The position numbers and the translations under genes are program-made. Shown piece after piece: positions 18,763-27,421 of a DNA stretch of 64,000 bases. Source of the DNA: an uncultured Senegalimassilia sp. (lineage in GTDB: Bacteria; Actinomycetota; Coriobacteriia; Coriobacteriales; Eggerthellaceae); contig NZ_CAKUAT010000001.1 of assembly GCF_934636665.1 (NCBI RefSeq), positions 128,787 to 192,786 on the forward strand, written 5' to 3'. Position 1 is the first letter of the stretch; each line of letters begins with the position of its first letter. A model generated the notes under the pieces. That model searched no databases, had not been told where the DNA came from, and was given only the letters and a program-made list of their open reading frames with translations.

Positions 18763-18800
18763 CGCGAAAGCCGGGATGACCCGGCCTTCAAGCTTTCGCG
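18763..18800 (-). terminator. Histidine operon terminator
   Basis: Outer stem cgcgaaag/ctttcgcg (18763-18770 with 18793-18800) and inner stem ccggg/cccgg, located 39 bases past the hisI stop. On the minus strand it is followed by ttttgcg. Confidence 0.5.
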
Positions 18801-18838
18801 TATTCGGTTTTCCGCGGGGCGCGATGGCGGCGAAACGC

Positions 18839-19171
18839 CTACTCGAACTTGGCCAGCGCGCGGAAGAAGCAGCTGGTTGCGCCGGTGTGGCATGCGGGGC
18901 CCGCCGGATGCACGAGGGCCAGAAGCGTGTCGGCGTCGCAATCGTAGCGAAGCTCGACGATCTTCTGCGTGTTGCCGCTGGTGGCGCCCTTGTGCCACAG
19001 CTCCTGGCGGCTGCGGCTCCAGAACACCGTCTCGCCGCGCTCAAGCGTAAGCGCCAGGCTTTCGGCGTTCATCCACGCCATCATGAGCACCTCGCGCGTT
19101 TCCACGTCCTGCACGATGCACGGGATCAGCCCGTCGGCGTTGTATTTCAGCTCGGGAAGCTCGGTTTGCAT
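18839..19171 (-). CDS. hisI: Phosphoribosyl-AMP cyclohydrolase
   Basis: 110 residues. HisI opens the adenine ring of phosphoribosyl-AMP, the third step of histidine synthesis. The zinc and magnesium sites are visible: [17 protein letters not shown], the [12 protein letters not shown] segment with its Asp and Cys residues, and [13 protein letters not shown]. It is a stand-alone HisI without the HisE domain found in enteric bacteria. It starts 12 bases after hisF and is the last gene of the cluster; no hisE follows. Confidence 0.96.
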   Translation of the reverse strand: MQTELPELKYNADGLIPCIVQDVETREVLMMAWMNAESLALTLERGETVFWSRSRQELWHKGATSGNTQKIVELRYDCDADTLLALVHPAGPACHTGATSCFFRALAKFE

Positions 19172-19183
19172 GGATGATCCTTT

Positions 19184-19948
19184 CTATAGGCGCACCGGGA
19201 TGCCCTGGCTGCGCATGTACTCCTTGACCTGGGATACCGTGAACTCGCCGAAGTGGAAGACGCTGGCGGCCAGCACGGCATCGGCTTCGCCGTCGATGAT
19301 GCCTTCGGCGAAGTGCTCGAGCTTGCCCACGCCGCCGCTGGCGATGACGGGGATGTCCACCGCGCGCGCCACTGCGCGGGTGAGCGCGCAGTCGAAGCCG
19401 TCCTTGCTGCCGTCGCGGTCCATGCTGGTCAGCAAGATCTCGCCTGCGCCGCGCCGCGCCGCCTCGACGGCCCATTCCACGGCGTCGATGCCGGTTGCGG
19501 TGCGGCCGCCGTGCACGTAGACCTCCCACTTGTTGGGATTGCCGACCACCTGCTTCGCGTCGATGGCGCACAGGATAGCCTGCGTGCCGAACGCCGCGGC
19601 GGCGTCGGAGATGAGCTGCGGGTTGTCCACCGCCGCGCTGTTGACCGACACCTTGTCGGCGCCGGCGGCTATCATGCGGCGGATGTCGGCGACGCTGCGG
19701 AAGCCGCCGCCCACGCAATACGGCAGGTGCAGCTGCGCGCTGGCACGGCTTGCAAGGTCGACCGTGGTCTCGCGCTTGTCGCTGGTGGCGGTGATGTCAA
19801 GGAAGATCACCTCGTCGGCGCGCTGCTCATCGTAGCGCTGCGCCAGCTCGATCGGGTCGCCCGCATCGCGCAGGTTCACGAAGTTGACCCCCTTCACCAC
19901 ACGGCCGTCCTTCACGTCCATGCAGGGGATCACGCGTTTTGCCAACAT
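19184..19948 (-). CDS. hisF: Imidazole glycerol phosphate synthase, cyclase subunit
   Basis: 254 residues, a (beta/alpha)8 barrel. With HisH it turns PRFAR and ammonia into imidazole glycerol phosphate and AICAR. The catalytic Asp is in [14 protein letters not shown] near the N-terminus. The second phosphate site is in [13 protein letters not shown], and [13 protein letters not shown] carries the other catalytic Asp. The ATG at 19948 follows GAGGAG; an in-frame start 15 bases upstream is less likely. A 144-base gap separates it from hisA, long for this cluster. Confidence 0.97.
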   Translation of the reverse strand: MLAKRVIPCMDVKDGRVVKGVNFVNLRDAGDPIELAQRYDEQRADEVIFLDITATSDKRETTVDLASRASAQLHLPYCVGGGFRSVADIRRMIAAGADKVSVNSAAVDNPQLISDAAAAFGTQAILCAIDAKQVVGNPNKWEVYVHGGRTATGIDAVEWAVEAARRGAGEILLTSMDRDGSKDGFDCALTRAVARAVDIPVIASGGVGKLEHFAEGIIDGEADAVLAASVFHFGEFTVSQVKEYMRSQGIPVRL

Positions 19949-20092
19949 ATATCTGCTCCTCAACGGCTCGGGGAAAGGGAAGATCGACGGGGATGCGCCG
20001 GCTGCTGCGTTGCGGGGCCGGAAAACGTTGCGCAGGCGAGCGCAGCGCCCGGCTTCGCCGTGAAACGAACGGCGCTCGGCGCCTTTACGGCA

Positions 20093-20836
20093 TTAGGATC
20101 GCGCGGCGGTCAGGCTGGCGCAAAGGGCGACGCCCTCGGCCACATCGAGCGTGCCCTCGTACACGGCGCGGCCGGTGATGACGCCCTCGATGCTTTCCGC
20201 CACCGGCGCCAGGCGCTCGATGTCGGCAAGGCTTGCCACGCCGCCGCTGGCGATGACGGGGTTGCCGAACGCATTCGCCATGTCGACGTAGGCCTGCACG
20301 TCGATGCCGGTCTGCATGCCGTCGCGCGCGATGTCGGTATAGACGATGTGCTTGAACCCGGCGGCGCCCATCGCGCGCGCCAGGTCGGCGGCGGCCACGC
20401 CCGAGCCCTCGATCCAACCGGAGACGGCCACTTCCCCGCCCTTCGCGTCGATGCCGGCGGTCAGGCGGTCGCCGCCCACCGCGGCCACCGCCGCGCGCGC
20501 AAGCTCGGGGTCGTTGACGAGCGCGGTGCCGAGCACCATGCGCGCCGCGCCGGCGTCCGCCAGGCGCTTGAGCGTCTCCAGGCTGCGGATGCCGCCGCCG
20601 ATCTCGACGGAAAGCGACGTCTCGCGCACGATACGCTCAACGATGGCGATGTTCTCCGGGACGCCGCTGCGCGCGCCGTCCAGATCGACCACGTGCACCC
20701 ACTGGGCGCCGGCCTGCTCGAAGGCGCGCGCCTGCGCTACGGGATCGTCGTTGTATACGGTCACCTGGTTGTAATCGCCCTTCGCCAGGCGAACGGCCTT
20801 GCCGCCCAGGATATCGATTGCGGGAAGCAGGTACAT
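20093..20836 (-). CDS. hisA: Phosphoribosylformimino-AICAR isomerase
   Basis: 247 residues, a (beta/alpha)8 barrel related to HisF. It performs the Amadori rearrangement of ProFAR to PRFAR. LLPAIDILGGKAVRLAKGD carries the first catalytic Asp, and YTDIARDGMQTG the second. GGGIRSLE and [13 protein letters not shown] bind phosphate. It has no sign of the dual HisA/TrpF (PriA) function beyond family similarity, which cannot be excluded in an actinobacterium. It follows hisH at 9 bases. Confidence 0.95.
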   Translation of the reverse strand: MYLLPAIDILGGKAVRLAKGDYNQVTVYNDDPVAQARAFEQAGAQWVHVVDLDGARSGVPENIAIVERIVRETSLSVEIGGGIRSLETLKRLADAGAARMVLGTALVNDPELARAAVAAVGGDRLTAGIDAKGGEVAVSGWIEGSGVAAADLARAMGAAGFKHIVYTDIARDGMQTGIDVQAYVDMANAFGNPVIASGGVASLADIERLAPVAESIEGVITGRAVYEGTLDVAEGVALCASLTAARS

Positions 20837-20845
20837 GGCGGCCTC

Positions 20846-21508
20846 CTAACCTTGCAAGGCGGGCGATGCCGCCTTGGCGATTTTGACGAAGTTGCGCAGC
20901 ACGGCCGCGCCGGCGTCCGAGCTTTTCTCGGGGTGGAACTGCACGCCGAACGCGTTGCCCTTCTGCACGGCGCACGGGAACGTCACGCTGTGCGTGGTAT
21001 GTGCGATGGCGAACGGCCCGTCAGGCGCGATGAAGCTATGGGTGAAGTAGAAGTACGTACCCGAGGGGATGCCCGCGAACAGCGGGTTCTCCGGCGCGCC
21101 GGCGGGAAAATCAACGGTGTTCCAGCCCACGTGCGGGACCTTGTACGCGCGGCCTTCGGCGTCCTGGCGCGGCATGCGATCCACGCATCCGGGCAGCACG
21201 CCCAGACCGCGCGGGTTGCCGTCGGCGTCGGCGCCTTCCACGCCCTCCTCGAACAGCAGGTGCTCGCCCAGGCAGATGCCCAAAAACGGCACCCCTTCCG
21301 CGATGCGGCGGCGGATGACCTCGGTCTGGCCGAGCTCGTCCATGGTGGCCGCGGCGTCGGCGAACGCGCCCACGCCCGGCAAGACGATGGCGCAGGCGGC
21401 GGCTATCTCGGCGGCATCGTCGGTGATGCGGGCGTCGGCGCCCGCCGCGCGCAAACCGCGCTCGACGGACAGCAGGTTGCCCTTCTTGTAGTCAACAACA
21501 GCGATCAT
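20846..21508 (-). CDS. hisH: Imidazole glycerol phosphate synthase, glutaminase subunit
   Basis: 220 residues, class I glutamine amidotransferase. It releases ammonia from glutamine and feeds it to HisF. The nucleophilic Cys is in FLGICLGEH, where most HisH proteins have GICLGMQ, and the His-Glu pair is in VQFHPEKSS. The oxyanion strand region is PGVGAFAD. It is followed by hisA at 9 bases and preceded by hisB at 77 bases. Confidence 0.95.
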   Translation of the reverse strand: MIAVVDYKKGNLLSVERGLRAAGADARITDDAAEIAAACAIVLPGVGAFADAAATMDELGQTEVIRRRIAEGVPFLGICLGEHLLFEEGVEGADADGNPRGLGVLPGCVDRMPRQDAEGRAYKVPHVGWNTVDFPAGAPENPLFAGIPSGTYFYFTHSFIAPDGPFAIAHTTHSVTFPCAVQKGNAFGVQFHPEKSSDAGAAVLRNFVKIAKAASPALQG

Positions 21509-21585
21509 GGGCGTCTTTCACATCTCGCAGGTCCAATAAAAGTCAGTGGGGGCGGTGTGCCCCAAACGAAGCATGAACGGGGGGC

Positions 21586-22179
21586 TTACAGCATCCCCTT
21601 CGTGGACGGCAGCGCGTCGCCCATGCGGGGGTCGGGCTCGCAGGCCTGGCGCATGGCGCGCGCCACCGCCTTGAACATGCCCTCGATGACGTGGTGCGTG
21701 TTCTCGCCGGCCAGCTGGCGGATGTGCAGCGTGACGCCGGCGTTGGCGGCGAAGGCGATGAAGAACTCCTTCGCCAGCGTGGCGTCGAAGGCGCCCACCA
21801 TCACTGCGGGCACGTCGGCGTCCCAGAACAGCTGGCCGCGTCCCGAGATGTCCACGGCCGCCATGATAAGCGCCTCGTCCATGGGCATGGCGATGTCGCC
21901 GAAGCGGCGGATGCCGCGCTTGTCGCCGAGCGCCTGCGCGAACGCCTGACCCATGACGATGCCGGTGTCCTCCACCGAGTGGTGGCCGTCCACCTCAAGG
22001 TCTCCCTTGCAACGAACTTGCAGGTCGAACAAGCCGTGGCGGCCGAACGCAGTGAGCATGTGGTCGAAAAACCCGATGCCCGTCTCCACGTCCGTGACGC
22101 CCGTGCCGTCAAGGTCGACGGACAAGTCGATGTCGGTTTCCTTCGTGGTGCGCGCGATGCGCGCAACGCGTTCGCTCAT
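21586..22179 (-). CDS. hisB: Imidazoleglycerol-phosphate dehydratase
   Basis: 197 residues, the monofunctional form. It removes water from imidazole glycerol phosphate using two Mn ions. The repeated histidine metal sites are visible as FFDHMLTAFGRHG, DGHHSVEDTGI and ENTHHVIEGMFKA. No histidinol-phosphatase domain is attached, so that activity must be encoded elsewhere. The gene lies 475 bases behind hisC, the gap being filled by repeats. Confidence 0.96.
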   Translation of the reverse strand: MSERVARIARTTKETDIDLSVDLDGTGVTDVETGIGFFDHMLTAFGRHGLFDLQVRCKGDLEVDGHHSVEDTGIVMGQAFAQALGDKRGIRRFGDIAMPMDEALIMAAVDISGRGQLFWDADVPAVMVGAFDATLAKEFFIAFAANAGVTLHIRQLAGENTHHVIEGMFKAVARAMRQACEPDPRMGDALPSTKGML

Positions 22180-22206
22180 TGCTGTTCGCCTTTCTATCGT
22201 CGTGTG

Positions 22207-22243
22207 CGCAGCGATTCCGGACAGTTAGCGCTACGTCCCCGAG
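22207..22243. repeat. 37-bp direct repeat, copy 1
   Basis: Identical over 37 bases to 22615-22651 (starts cgcagcgattccggacag, ends ctacgtccccgag). The two copies bracket the non-coding insert between hisB and hisC. A diverged reverse-complement copy lies at 57129-57157. Confidence 0.8.
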
Positions 22244-22614
22244 GTGTCCGGACCCGGGACGCCCGCTAGCGCCCGTCGGCACCCGCTGGCGCCCGATTAA
22301 AGTTCTGGGCGGTTTTGTAGGCACGAAAGCCTGTTTCGCCGGGATACCACAAAACTGACCTGGGGTTTTATCGTGCGTTGCCGGCATCACGCTACAAAAA
22401 CCGCCCAGATGACGGGGACCGAAGGGCAAATCGGCCCCCGTTTCCTGCAAAACCGCCCAGAAGACGCAGGGTGCGGTCCACAGGGCGTGCGCGGCCTCGT
22501 TTTTCCACGGCGCGCAGGGCGCCGCGACCCCGCCCATGCCCCGTCAAGACCTCGCGTGCCACAGAATCCTCGACTCCGCCTCGACGCGATCCACTCCGCA
22601 CGGCCTCGCGCCGA
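22244..22614. repeat. Repeat-rich non-coding insert between hisC and hisB
   Basis: The gap holds no supported gene. Three related 16-17-base units occur: ctgggcggttttgtag (22305-22320), its near-exact complement (22392-22408, one extra A), and a third copy (22445-22460) in the same orientation as the second. The first two can pair into a hairpin around a 71-base loop. The rest is GC-rich without structure that could be named. Confidence 0.55.
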
Positions 22615-22651
22615 CGCAGCGATTCCGGACAGTTAGCGCTACGTCCCCGAG
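22615..22651. repeat. 37-bp direct repeat, copy 2
   Basis: Same 37 bases as 22207-22243. It ends four bases before the hisC stop codon. Confidence 0.8.
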
Positions 22652-22654
22652 CCT

Positions 22655-23719
22655 TTACTTCGACAGGATCTCCCGCAGCGCGGCCAGGAACTCGTCGTTT
22701 TCCTGGGGGCTGCCGATGGAGACGCGCAGGCAATCCTGCAGCATGGGCGCGCGGCTGAAGTCGCGCACGAGGATGCCGCGGTCGTAGAGTTGCTGCCACA
22801 CCTCCCCCGCGCCTTCTGTGCGGAACAGGATGTAGTTGGCGTTCGAGGGGTACGCCGTGATACCCGGCATCTGCGAGAGCTCACGGAACACGCGCCCACG
22901 CTCCGAGACGATCCGCATGATGCCGCGCTCGAACTTCGCGCGATTGCGGAACACCACGCGCGCGATGGCCTGCGACACCGCGTCCACCGAGTACGGCTGG
23001 CGCACCTTCAAGAACTCGCGGATGACCTCGGGGTGCCCCAGCAGGTAGCCCACGCGCACGCCGGCAAGCGAGAACGCCTTGGAGAACGTGCGCAGGATGA
23101 CCAGGTTCTTGTGCTGCGCCAGGTAGGGGCGCACCGTGCCGCGCGAGAACTCGAAGTACGCCTCGTCCACCATCACGAGCGCGTCGGTGGCGTCGAGCAG
23201 ACGCAGGATGAAGCGCTCGTCGGCCAGGTCGCCCGTGGGGTTGTTCGGGCTGGTGACGATGACGTAATCGATGTCGCCGCGCGCCACACGGGACAGCACC
23301 GCCTCCTCGTCGATGGTGTAATCGGCGCGGCGCGGGATGTCGACCACCTCGGTGTTGGTGAGCTCGGCGTTGTTGCGGTACACCGAGAACGTCGGCGGCA
23401 TGTTCAGGAACTTGCGCCCCGGCCCGCCCCAGGCCAGCGCCGTGTCGAACAGCAGCTCGTCGCCGCCGTTGCCCACGAGCACGCAATCGCGGTCAAGGCC
23501 GTTGGCCTCGGCGATCATGTCGCGCAGCTCGTTGGCCAAGGGGTCGGGATAACGATTGAAGGCCACCTTGTTGATCTCGCGCTTGATCTCGTTGCGGATC
23601 TCGGTCTCCACATCGCAGGGGTTCTCGTTGGCCGACAGGTACGCACGCGCCGGAAGGTACTTCGGGTCGTAGGGCGTGATGTCGGCCAGCTGCGGGGCGG
23701 ATGCGCGGACGCTATTCAT
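22655..23719 (-). CDS. hisC: Histidinol-phosphate aminotransferase
   Basis: 354 residues, PLP-dependent aminotransferase of fold type I. It converts imidazole acetol phosphate to histidinol phosphate. Recognisable are LSANENPCD near the N-terminus, GNGGDELL, TSPNNPTGD, VDEAYFEFS, and the PLP lysine in RTFSKAFSLAGVRVGY. The hisD stop overlaps the hisC start by eight bases, so the two are coupled. Confidence 0.95.
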   Translation of the reverse strand: MNSVRASAPQLADITPYDPKYLPARAYLSANENPCDVETEIRNEIKREINKVAFNRYPDPLANELRDMIAEANGLDRDCVLVGNGGDELLFDTALAWGGPGRKFLNMPPTFSVYRNNAELTNTEVVDIPRRADYTIDEEAVLSRVARGDIDYVIVTSPNNPTGDLADERFILRLLDATDALVMVDEAYFEFSRGTVRPYLAQHKNLVILRTFSKAFSLAGVRVGYLLGHPEVIREFLKVRQPYSVDAVSQAIARVVFRNRAKFERGIMRIVSERGRVFRELSQMPGITAYPSNANYILFRTEGAGEVWQQLYDRGILVRDFSRAPMLQDCLRVSIGSPQENDEFLAALREILSK

Positions 23720-25034
23720 CGGCGCCGTCCAAACCGTAGATGTCGCCGGTCTCCACGAGCGCCTTGCGCAGCTCGACGCTGCGGGCGTGCGCCCACAGGC
23801 CCTCGTGACGGGCGATGGCGATGACGGCGTCGGCGTCGTTTGCCAGCGACTTCGCGGAATACTGGATGACGCTGGAGTGCTTGACGAACTCGTCGGTGGA
23901 AAGCGGCGAAGCGTAGCGCGCGGTGCCGCCGGTGGGAAGCGTGTGGTTGGGGCCGGCCACGTAGTCGCCCACGGCCTCGGGGGTCCACTCGCCCACGAAG
24001 ATGGCGCCGGCGTTGCGGATGGCGCCGAGCTGCTCGAACGCGCCGTCGAAGTGCAGCTCCAGGTGCTCGGGGGCGATAACGTTGACGGACTGGATAGCCT
24101 GCTCCATGGAGTCGCAGATGACCACGAGGCCCTGATCGGCCAGCGAGGCGGTGGTGATCTCGGCGCGCGTGGAGGCCTTCATGTGGCCCTCGATGGCGGC
24201 CTCGACCTTGTCGGCGTAGCCCTCGTCGAACGTAACCAGGTAGCAGCTTGCCAGCGGATCGTGCTCGGCCTGGGCCATGAGGTCGATGGCGACCATGGCG
24301 GGATCGGCGGTCTCGTCGGCCACGACGCACACCTCGGAGGGGCCGGCGATCATATCGATTCCCACATCGCCGGAGACGATCTTCTTCGCAGCCGCCACGA
24401 ACGCGTTGCCCGGGCCCGTGATCTTGCAGACCGGCTCGATGGTCTCGGTGCCGTAGGCAAGCGCCGCCACGGCCTGCGCACCGCCTACCGTGTAGATCTC
24501 GGTGACGCCTGCCAGACGGCACGCCTCGAGCACCACCGGGTCGATGCTGCCGTCCTTGGTGGGCGGCGTGACGCACACGATGCGCTCGACGCCGGCGACC
24601 GCGGCGGGCAGGGCGTTCATGAGCACCGTGGACGGGTAGAGCGCACGGCCGCCGGGCACGTAGATGCCCACGCTTTCAAGCGGGGTGACCTTCGCGCCGA
24701 CCAGGGCACCGTCCTCGCGCACGGAGAACCAGCTCTGCTTGACCTGGCGCTCGTGGAACTCGCGGATCTGCTTGGCGGCCTTCTTGAGCGCCTCCTCGGT
24801 CTTGGGATCGACCTTCGCCGCGGCGGCCTCGATGGCCTCTGCCGGCACGCGGAAATTCTCGATGGCAACGCCGTCGAAGCGCTCGGTCAGCTCGCGCAGG
24901 GCAGCATCGCCCTGTTCGCGAACCTGCTCGATGATATTCGTTGCCGCCTCCATGGCACGGGCGTTGAACGCGCCCGTGCGCTTGAGGTGCTTGTTGGAGA
25001 ATTGCTCGCCTTTGTTTAGGATGACGCGACGCAT
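23712..25034 (-). CDS. hisD: Histidinol dehydrogenase
   Basis: 440 residues. HisD oxidises histidinol to histidine in two NAD-dependent steps with a zinc ion. Family marks include [13 protein letters not shown], the [13 protein letters not shown] strand, [18 protein letters not shown] with a zinc ligand, and [17 protein letters not shown] near the C-terminus. The ATG at 25034 follows AAGGA; an open extension of 17 codons upstream lacks a ribosome site. The downstream hisC overlaps by eight bases and the upstream hisZG stop is 156 bases away. Confidence 0.96.
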   Translation of the reverse strand: MRRVILNKGEQFSNKHLKRTGAFNARAMEAATNIIEQVREQGDAALRELTERFDGVAIENFRVPAEAIEAAAAKVDPKTEEALKKAAKQIREFHERQVKQSWFSVREDGALVGAKVTPLESVGIYVPGGRALYPSTVLMNALPAAVAGVERIVCVTPPTKDGSIDPVVLEACRLAGVTEIYTVGGAQAVAALAYGTETIEPVCKITGPGNAFVAAAKKIVSGDVGIDMIAGPSEVCVVADETADPAMVAIDLMAQAEHDPLASCYLVTFDEGYADKVEAAIEGHMKASTRAEITTASLADQGLVVICDSMEQAIQSVNVIAPEHLELHFDGAFEQLGAIRNAGAIFVGEWTPEAVGDYVAGPNHTLPTGGTARYASPLSTDEFVKHSSVIQYSAKSLANDADAVIAIARHEGLWAHARSVELRKALVETGDIYGLDGADE

Positions 25035-25190
25035 GTTGTCCTTCTTTCCATATACACGCCGGATGACCCCTCCGGCCTCTTTCACGATGATACCTTGTCG
25101 CGGCCGCGCCTGCGAGCAGGCGTTTCCCCGGCCTTGACGTTGCGGCGCCCGACCCCTGGGCGCCTGCGGGCGCGAAGCCCTGACCAGCTG

Positions 25191-26903
25191 TTATTCGGTC
25201 GCCGGCTCGGGCGACTGCACGCCGCCGGCGATGACCGTGGCCTCCCACTTGCCTGCCGCGGCGCCGGCGCGCATGGCGTCGGCCAGCTCCACGATGCGCG
25301 CATCGGTGCGCAGCGAGGTGCCGTTGGCGAAGAAGCGGGCCGTCGAGGACAGCACATCCTCCACGATGACCAGGTTGTTCTCACGCAACGTGGTGCCCGT
25401 GGCCGTGATATCGACGATGCGCTCGGCCAATCCAGTCAATGGTGCCAGCTCAATGTTTCCGTGCAGTTTCACGATCTCGACCTGGGTGCCGGTTTTCGCG
25501 TAATGGGCGCGCGTGATGTTGGGATACTTCGTGGCGATGCGGATGGAGCCCAAGCGGCGGTAATGCTCGGCGGTCTGCTCGGCGGCGCCGGCGGGCTCGG
25601 CCACCACGAAGCGGCAGGAGCCGAACTTCAGGTCGGCCAGCTCCACCACCTCGGGCTGCGCCTCGAGCAGCGAGTCCTCGCCGCAGATGCCGCAATCGGC
25701 CGCGCCGAGCTCCACGAACGCCGGGGCGTCGGAGGGGCGCACGATGATGTACTCCACGCCCGGGTTGCGGATGATGAGCTGGCGGCCAGGGTTGTCCAGC
25801 CCCGTGACGTCCAGGCCGCATGCCGCCAGGCACGCGATGGAGTCGGCATTGAGCGAGCCCTTCGGCACGGCGATGCGCAGCGGGCGCTGGCCGGTGCCCG
25901 ACGCGGAGCGCTCATCGGCGGCCGCGGCGGCGGCCATGGCGCGCTCAAGGAAGAACGCGAAGCCGGCTGCGGGACGGCTTTCGCCGTATGCCCCGATGGT
26001 ATTGTCGTAGCGCCCGCCGCTGCCCAGCGGGCTTCCCAGCCCCGGCGCGTAGGCCTCGAACACGATACCGGTGTAGTAGTCGAAGCTGCTCATGACGGAG
26101 AAGTCGACCTGGATGCAGTCGGCCAGGCCCGCGGCCTCCAGCAGGTCGAATGCCTGCTCCAGGCCGTCAAGGCCCGTCTCGCAGCCCAGCGGGGCCACCA
26201 GCTCGCGCACCTCGGCGATGGCGGCGCGCCCGCCGCGGATGCGGGCGAGCTTGCCGATGGCCTGGGCGAACACCGGCGGAACGCCCTGTGCGCCGTCGCC
26301 TGCGGTCAGCTCGTCGAGCGTGACGAAGTTCGACGTGTGGTACGCGTCGAGCACGGCCTGGCGCCACTGCGGCTCAGCACCGCAGCTTGCGAGCAGCGCG
26401 CGCAGCACCGACACCGATGCGAGCGCGATCTTGAAATCGGCCACGCCGGCGAGCTTGAGCGACTCGGCCAGCAGGCCCACCACCTCGGCGTCGGCCGCCG
26501 CGCCCGCCTGGCCGATGAGCTCGACGCCCATCTGCGTGGTCTCGCGCGGCTCGGCGCGCGTCTGGCCCTCGGCCTCGCGGAACACCCGCTGCATGTAGCG
26601 GAAACGGAACGGCCCGGGCTGGCCGGCCAGGCGCGTGGCGCACATGCGGGCGATTTGCAGCGTGACGTCGGGACGCATGGCAAGAAGGTCGCCGCGCGCG
26701 TCGAAGAGCTTGAACGGGGTGCCCGGCAGCCTGCCGCCGGCCTGCAGCACGTCCATCACCTCGAGCGTGGGCGTTTCCACCGGAAGGTAGCCCTTGGCCG
26801 CCATGTTGGCCTGCACCGCTTGGGCCGCCTGCTCGCGCAGCACCGCCTCGTCGGTGAGCACGTCGCGGAAACCCGAAGGCGTCACGAAGTTCATCTGGTT
26901 CAT
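25191..26903 (-). CDS. hisG: HisZ-HisG fusion: ATP phosphoribosyltransferase regulatory and catalytic parts
   Basis: 570 residues. Residues 1-325 are HisZ, a class II aminoacyl-tRNA-synthetase-like domain: TPSGFRDVLTDEA, the MRPDVTLQIARM motif 2 region, and FDYYTGIVFEAYAPG with SGGRYDN. A short Ala/Gly linker leads to a short-form HisG from about 340: RIAVPKGSLNADS, the AADCGICGEDSL segment, and IVDITATGTTLRENN, the PRPP site. HisG starts the pathway by joining ATP and PRPP; short HisG needs HisZ, normally as a separate subunit. Here both are on one chain, which fixes 1:1 stoichiometry. The start is chosen at MNQMNF (26903), next to an AAAGGCAGG element; 26894 is also possible. Confidence 0.9.
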   Translation of the reverse strand: MNQMNFVTPSGFRDVLTDEAVLREQAAQAVQANMAAKGYLPVETPTLEVMDVLQAGGRLPGTPFKLFDARGDLLAMRPDVTLQIARMCATRLAGQPGPFRFRYMQRVFREAEGQTRAEPRETTQMGVELIGQAGAAADAEVVGLLAESLKLAGVADFKIALASVSVLRALLASCGAEPQWRQAVLDAYHTSNFVTLDELTAGDGAQGVPPVFAQAIGKLARIRGGRAAIAEVRELVAPLGCETGLDGLEQAFDLLEAAGLADCIQVDFSVMSSFDYYTGIVFEAYAPGLGSPLGSGGRYDNTIGAYGESRPAAGFAFFLERAMAAAAAADERSASGTGQRPLRIAVPKGSLNADSIACLAACGLDVTGLDNPGRQLIIRNPGVEYIIVRPSDAPAFVELGAADCGICGEDSLLEAQPEVVELADLKFGSCRFVVAEPAGAAEQTAEHYRRLGSIRIATKYPNITRAHYAKTGTQVEIVKLHGNIELAPLTGLAERIVDITATGTTLRENNLVIVEDVLSSTARFFANGTSLRTDARIVELADAMRAGAAAGKWEATVIAGGVQSPEPATE

Positions 26904-27013
26904 CCTGCCTTTCATCATGCGGTTGCGGGCATGCGCCCGTTTTCGGTTGCAGATGAGGAAATGGCCGCCGATTGCGGGCGCTTCCGCAGCGCCATTCCCA
27001 AGTGCTGTTCGAT

Positions 27014-27041
27014 ACTTTAGCACAGTAGAGTGATAAAGCAA
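27014..27041 (-). promoter_or_regulatory. Candidate histidine operon promoter
   Basis: Minus strand TTGCTT (27036-27041), 16-base spacer, TAAAGT (27014-27019), about 110 bases before the hisZG start. No His-rich leader peptide or T-box is seen in the leader. Confidence 0.5.
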
Positions 27042-27421
27042 GAAACTTGACCGATTTTTTGCAGAAGCGGACTAACGCGTCGAGGAGAGCGGTTCGCAAG
27101 CCTTCGCGAAGAAGGATTTCGGCGTTTCATGCCCAAGATTGCGAGTATTCCGAAAATAGGACGCGAGCGAAACGCAACCGTACACGCCCAAGCAGCGCTC
27201 GCGCCCCGCAAAATCCCGCAAAACCTGCTTCTTTGCTCGAAAGAACGCCCTTTTGCCCGCCGATCGAGTCCCGAACGCCCTCCGGCAGCGTTCTTCTCGT
27301 TCGGAAAATTCGGAAAACTCCCCTTTTCGGGCATGAAACGTCATAATCGTTCCCATTCGCAACGCGGGATGAACGCATCGCGGGCGAAGCAAACAAGAAC
27401 GCCGTCACAGAAAGCACCGCC
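27042..27421. repeat. Non-coding stretch with an inverted-repeat-flanked element (27124-27339)
   Basis: No gene is supported between hisZG and the DUF2797 gene. Perfect 11-base arms (gtttcatgccc at 27124-27134, complement at 27329-27339) bound 216 bases. The inner sides continue the similarity: gagtattccgaaaat on the left, and on the right the complement reads gagttttccgaatttt. Such terminal inverted repeats without a coding frame resemble a small non-autonomous element, but no target duplication was identified. Confidence 0.4.

Noticed and set aside
18558..18838. A missing hisE gene after hisI
   Set aside because: No frame in this gap encodes the expected helical HisE motifs; the gap holds a terminator and the transaldolase leader.
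26904..27013. Histidine attenuator leader peptide before hisZG
   Set aside because: The open frame in the leader has no run of His codons and no terminator/antiterminator pair was found.
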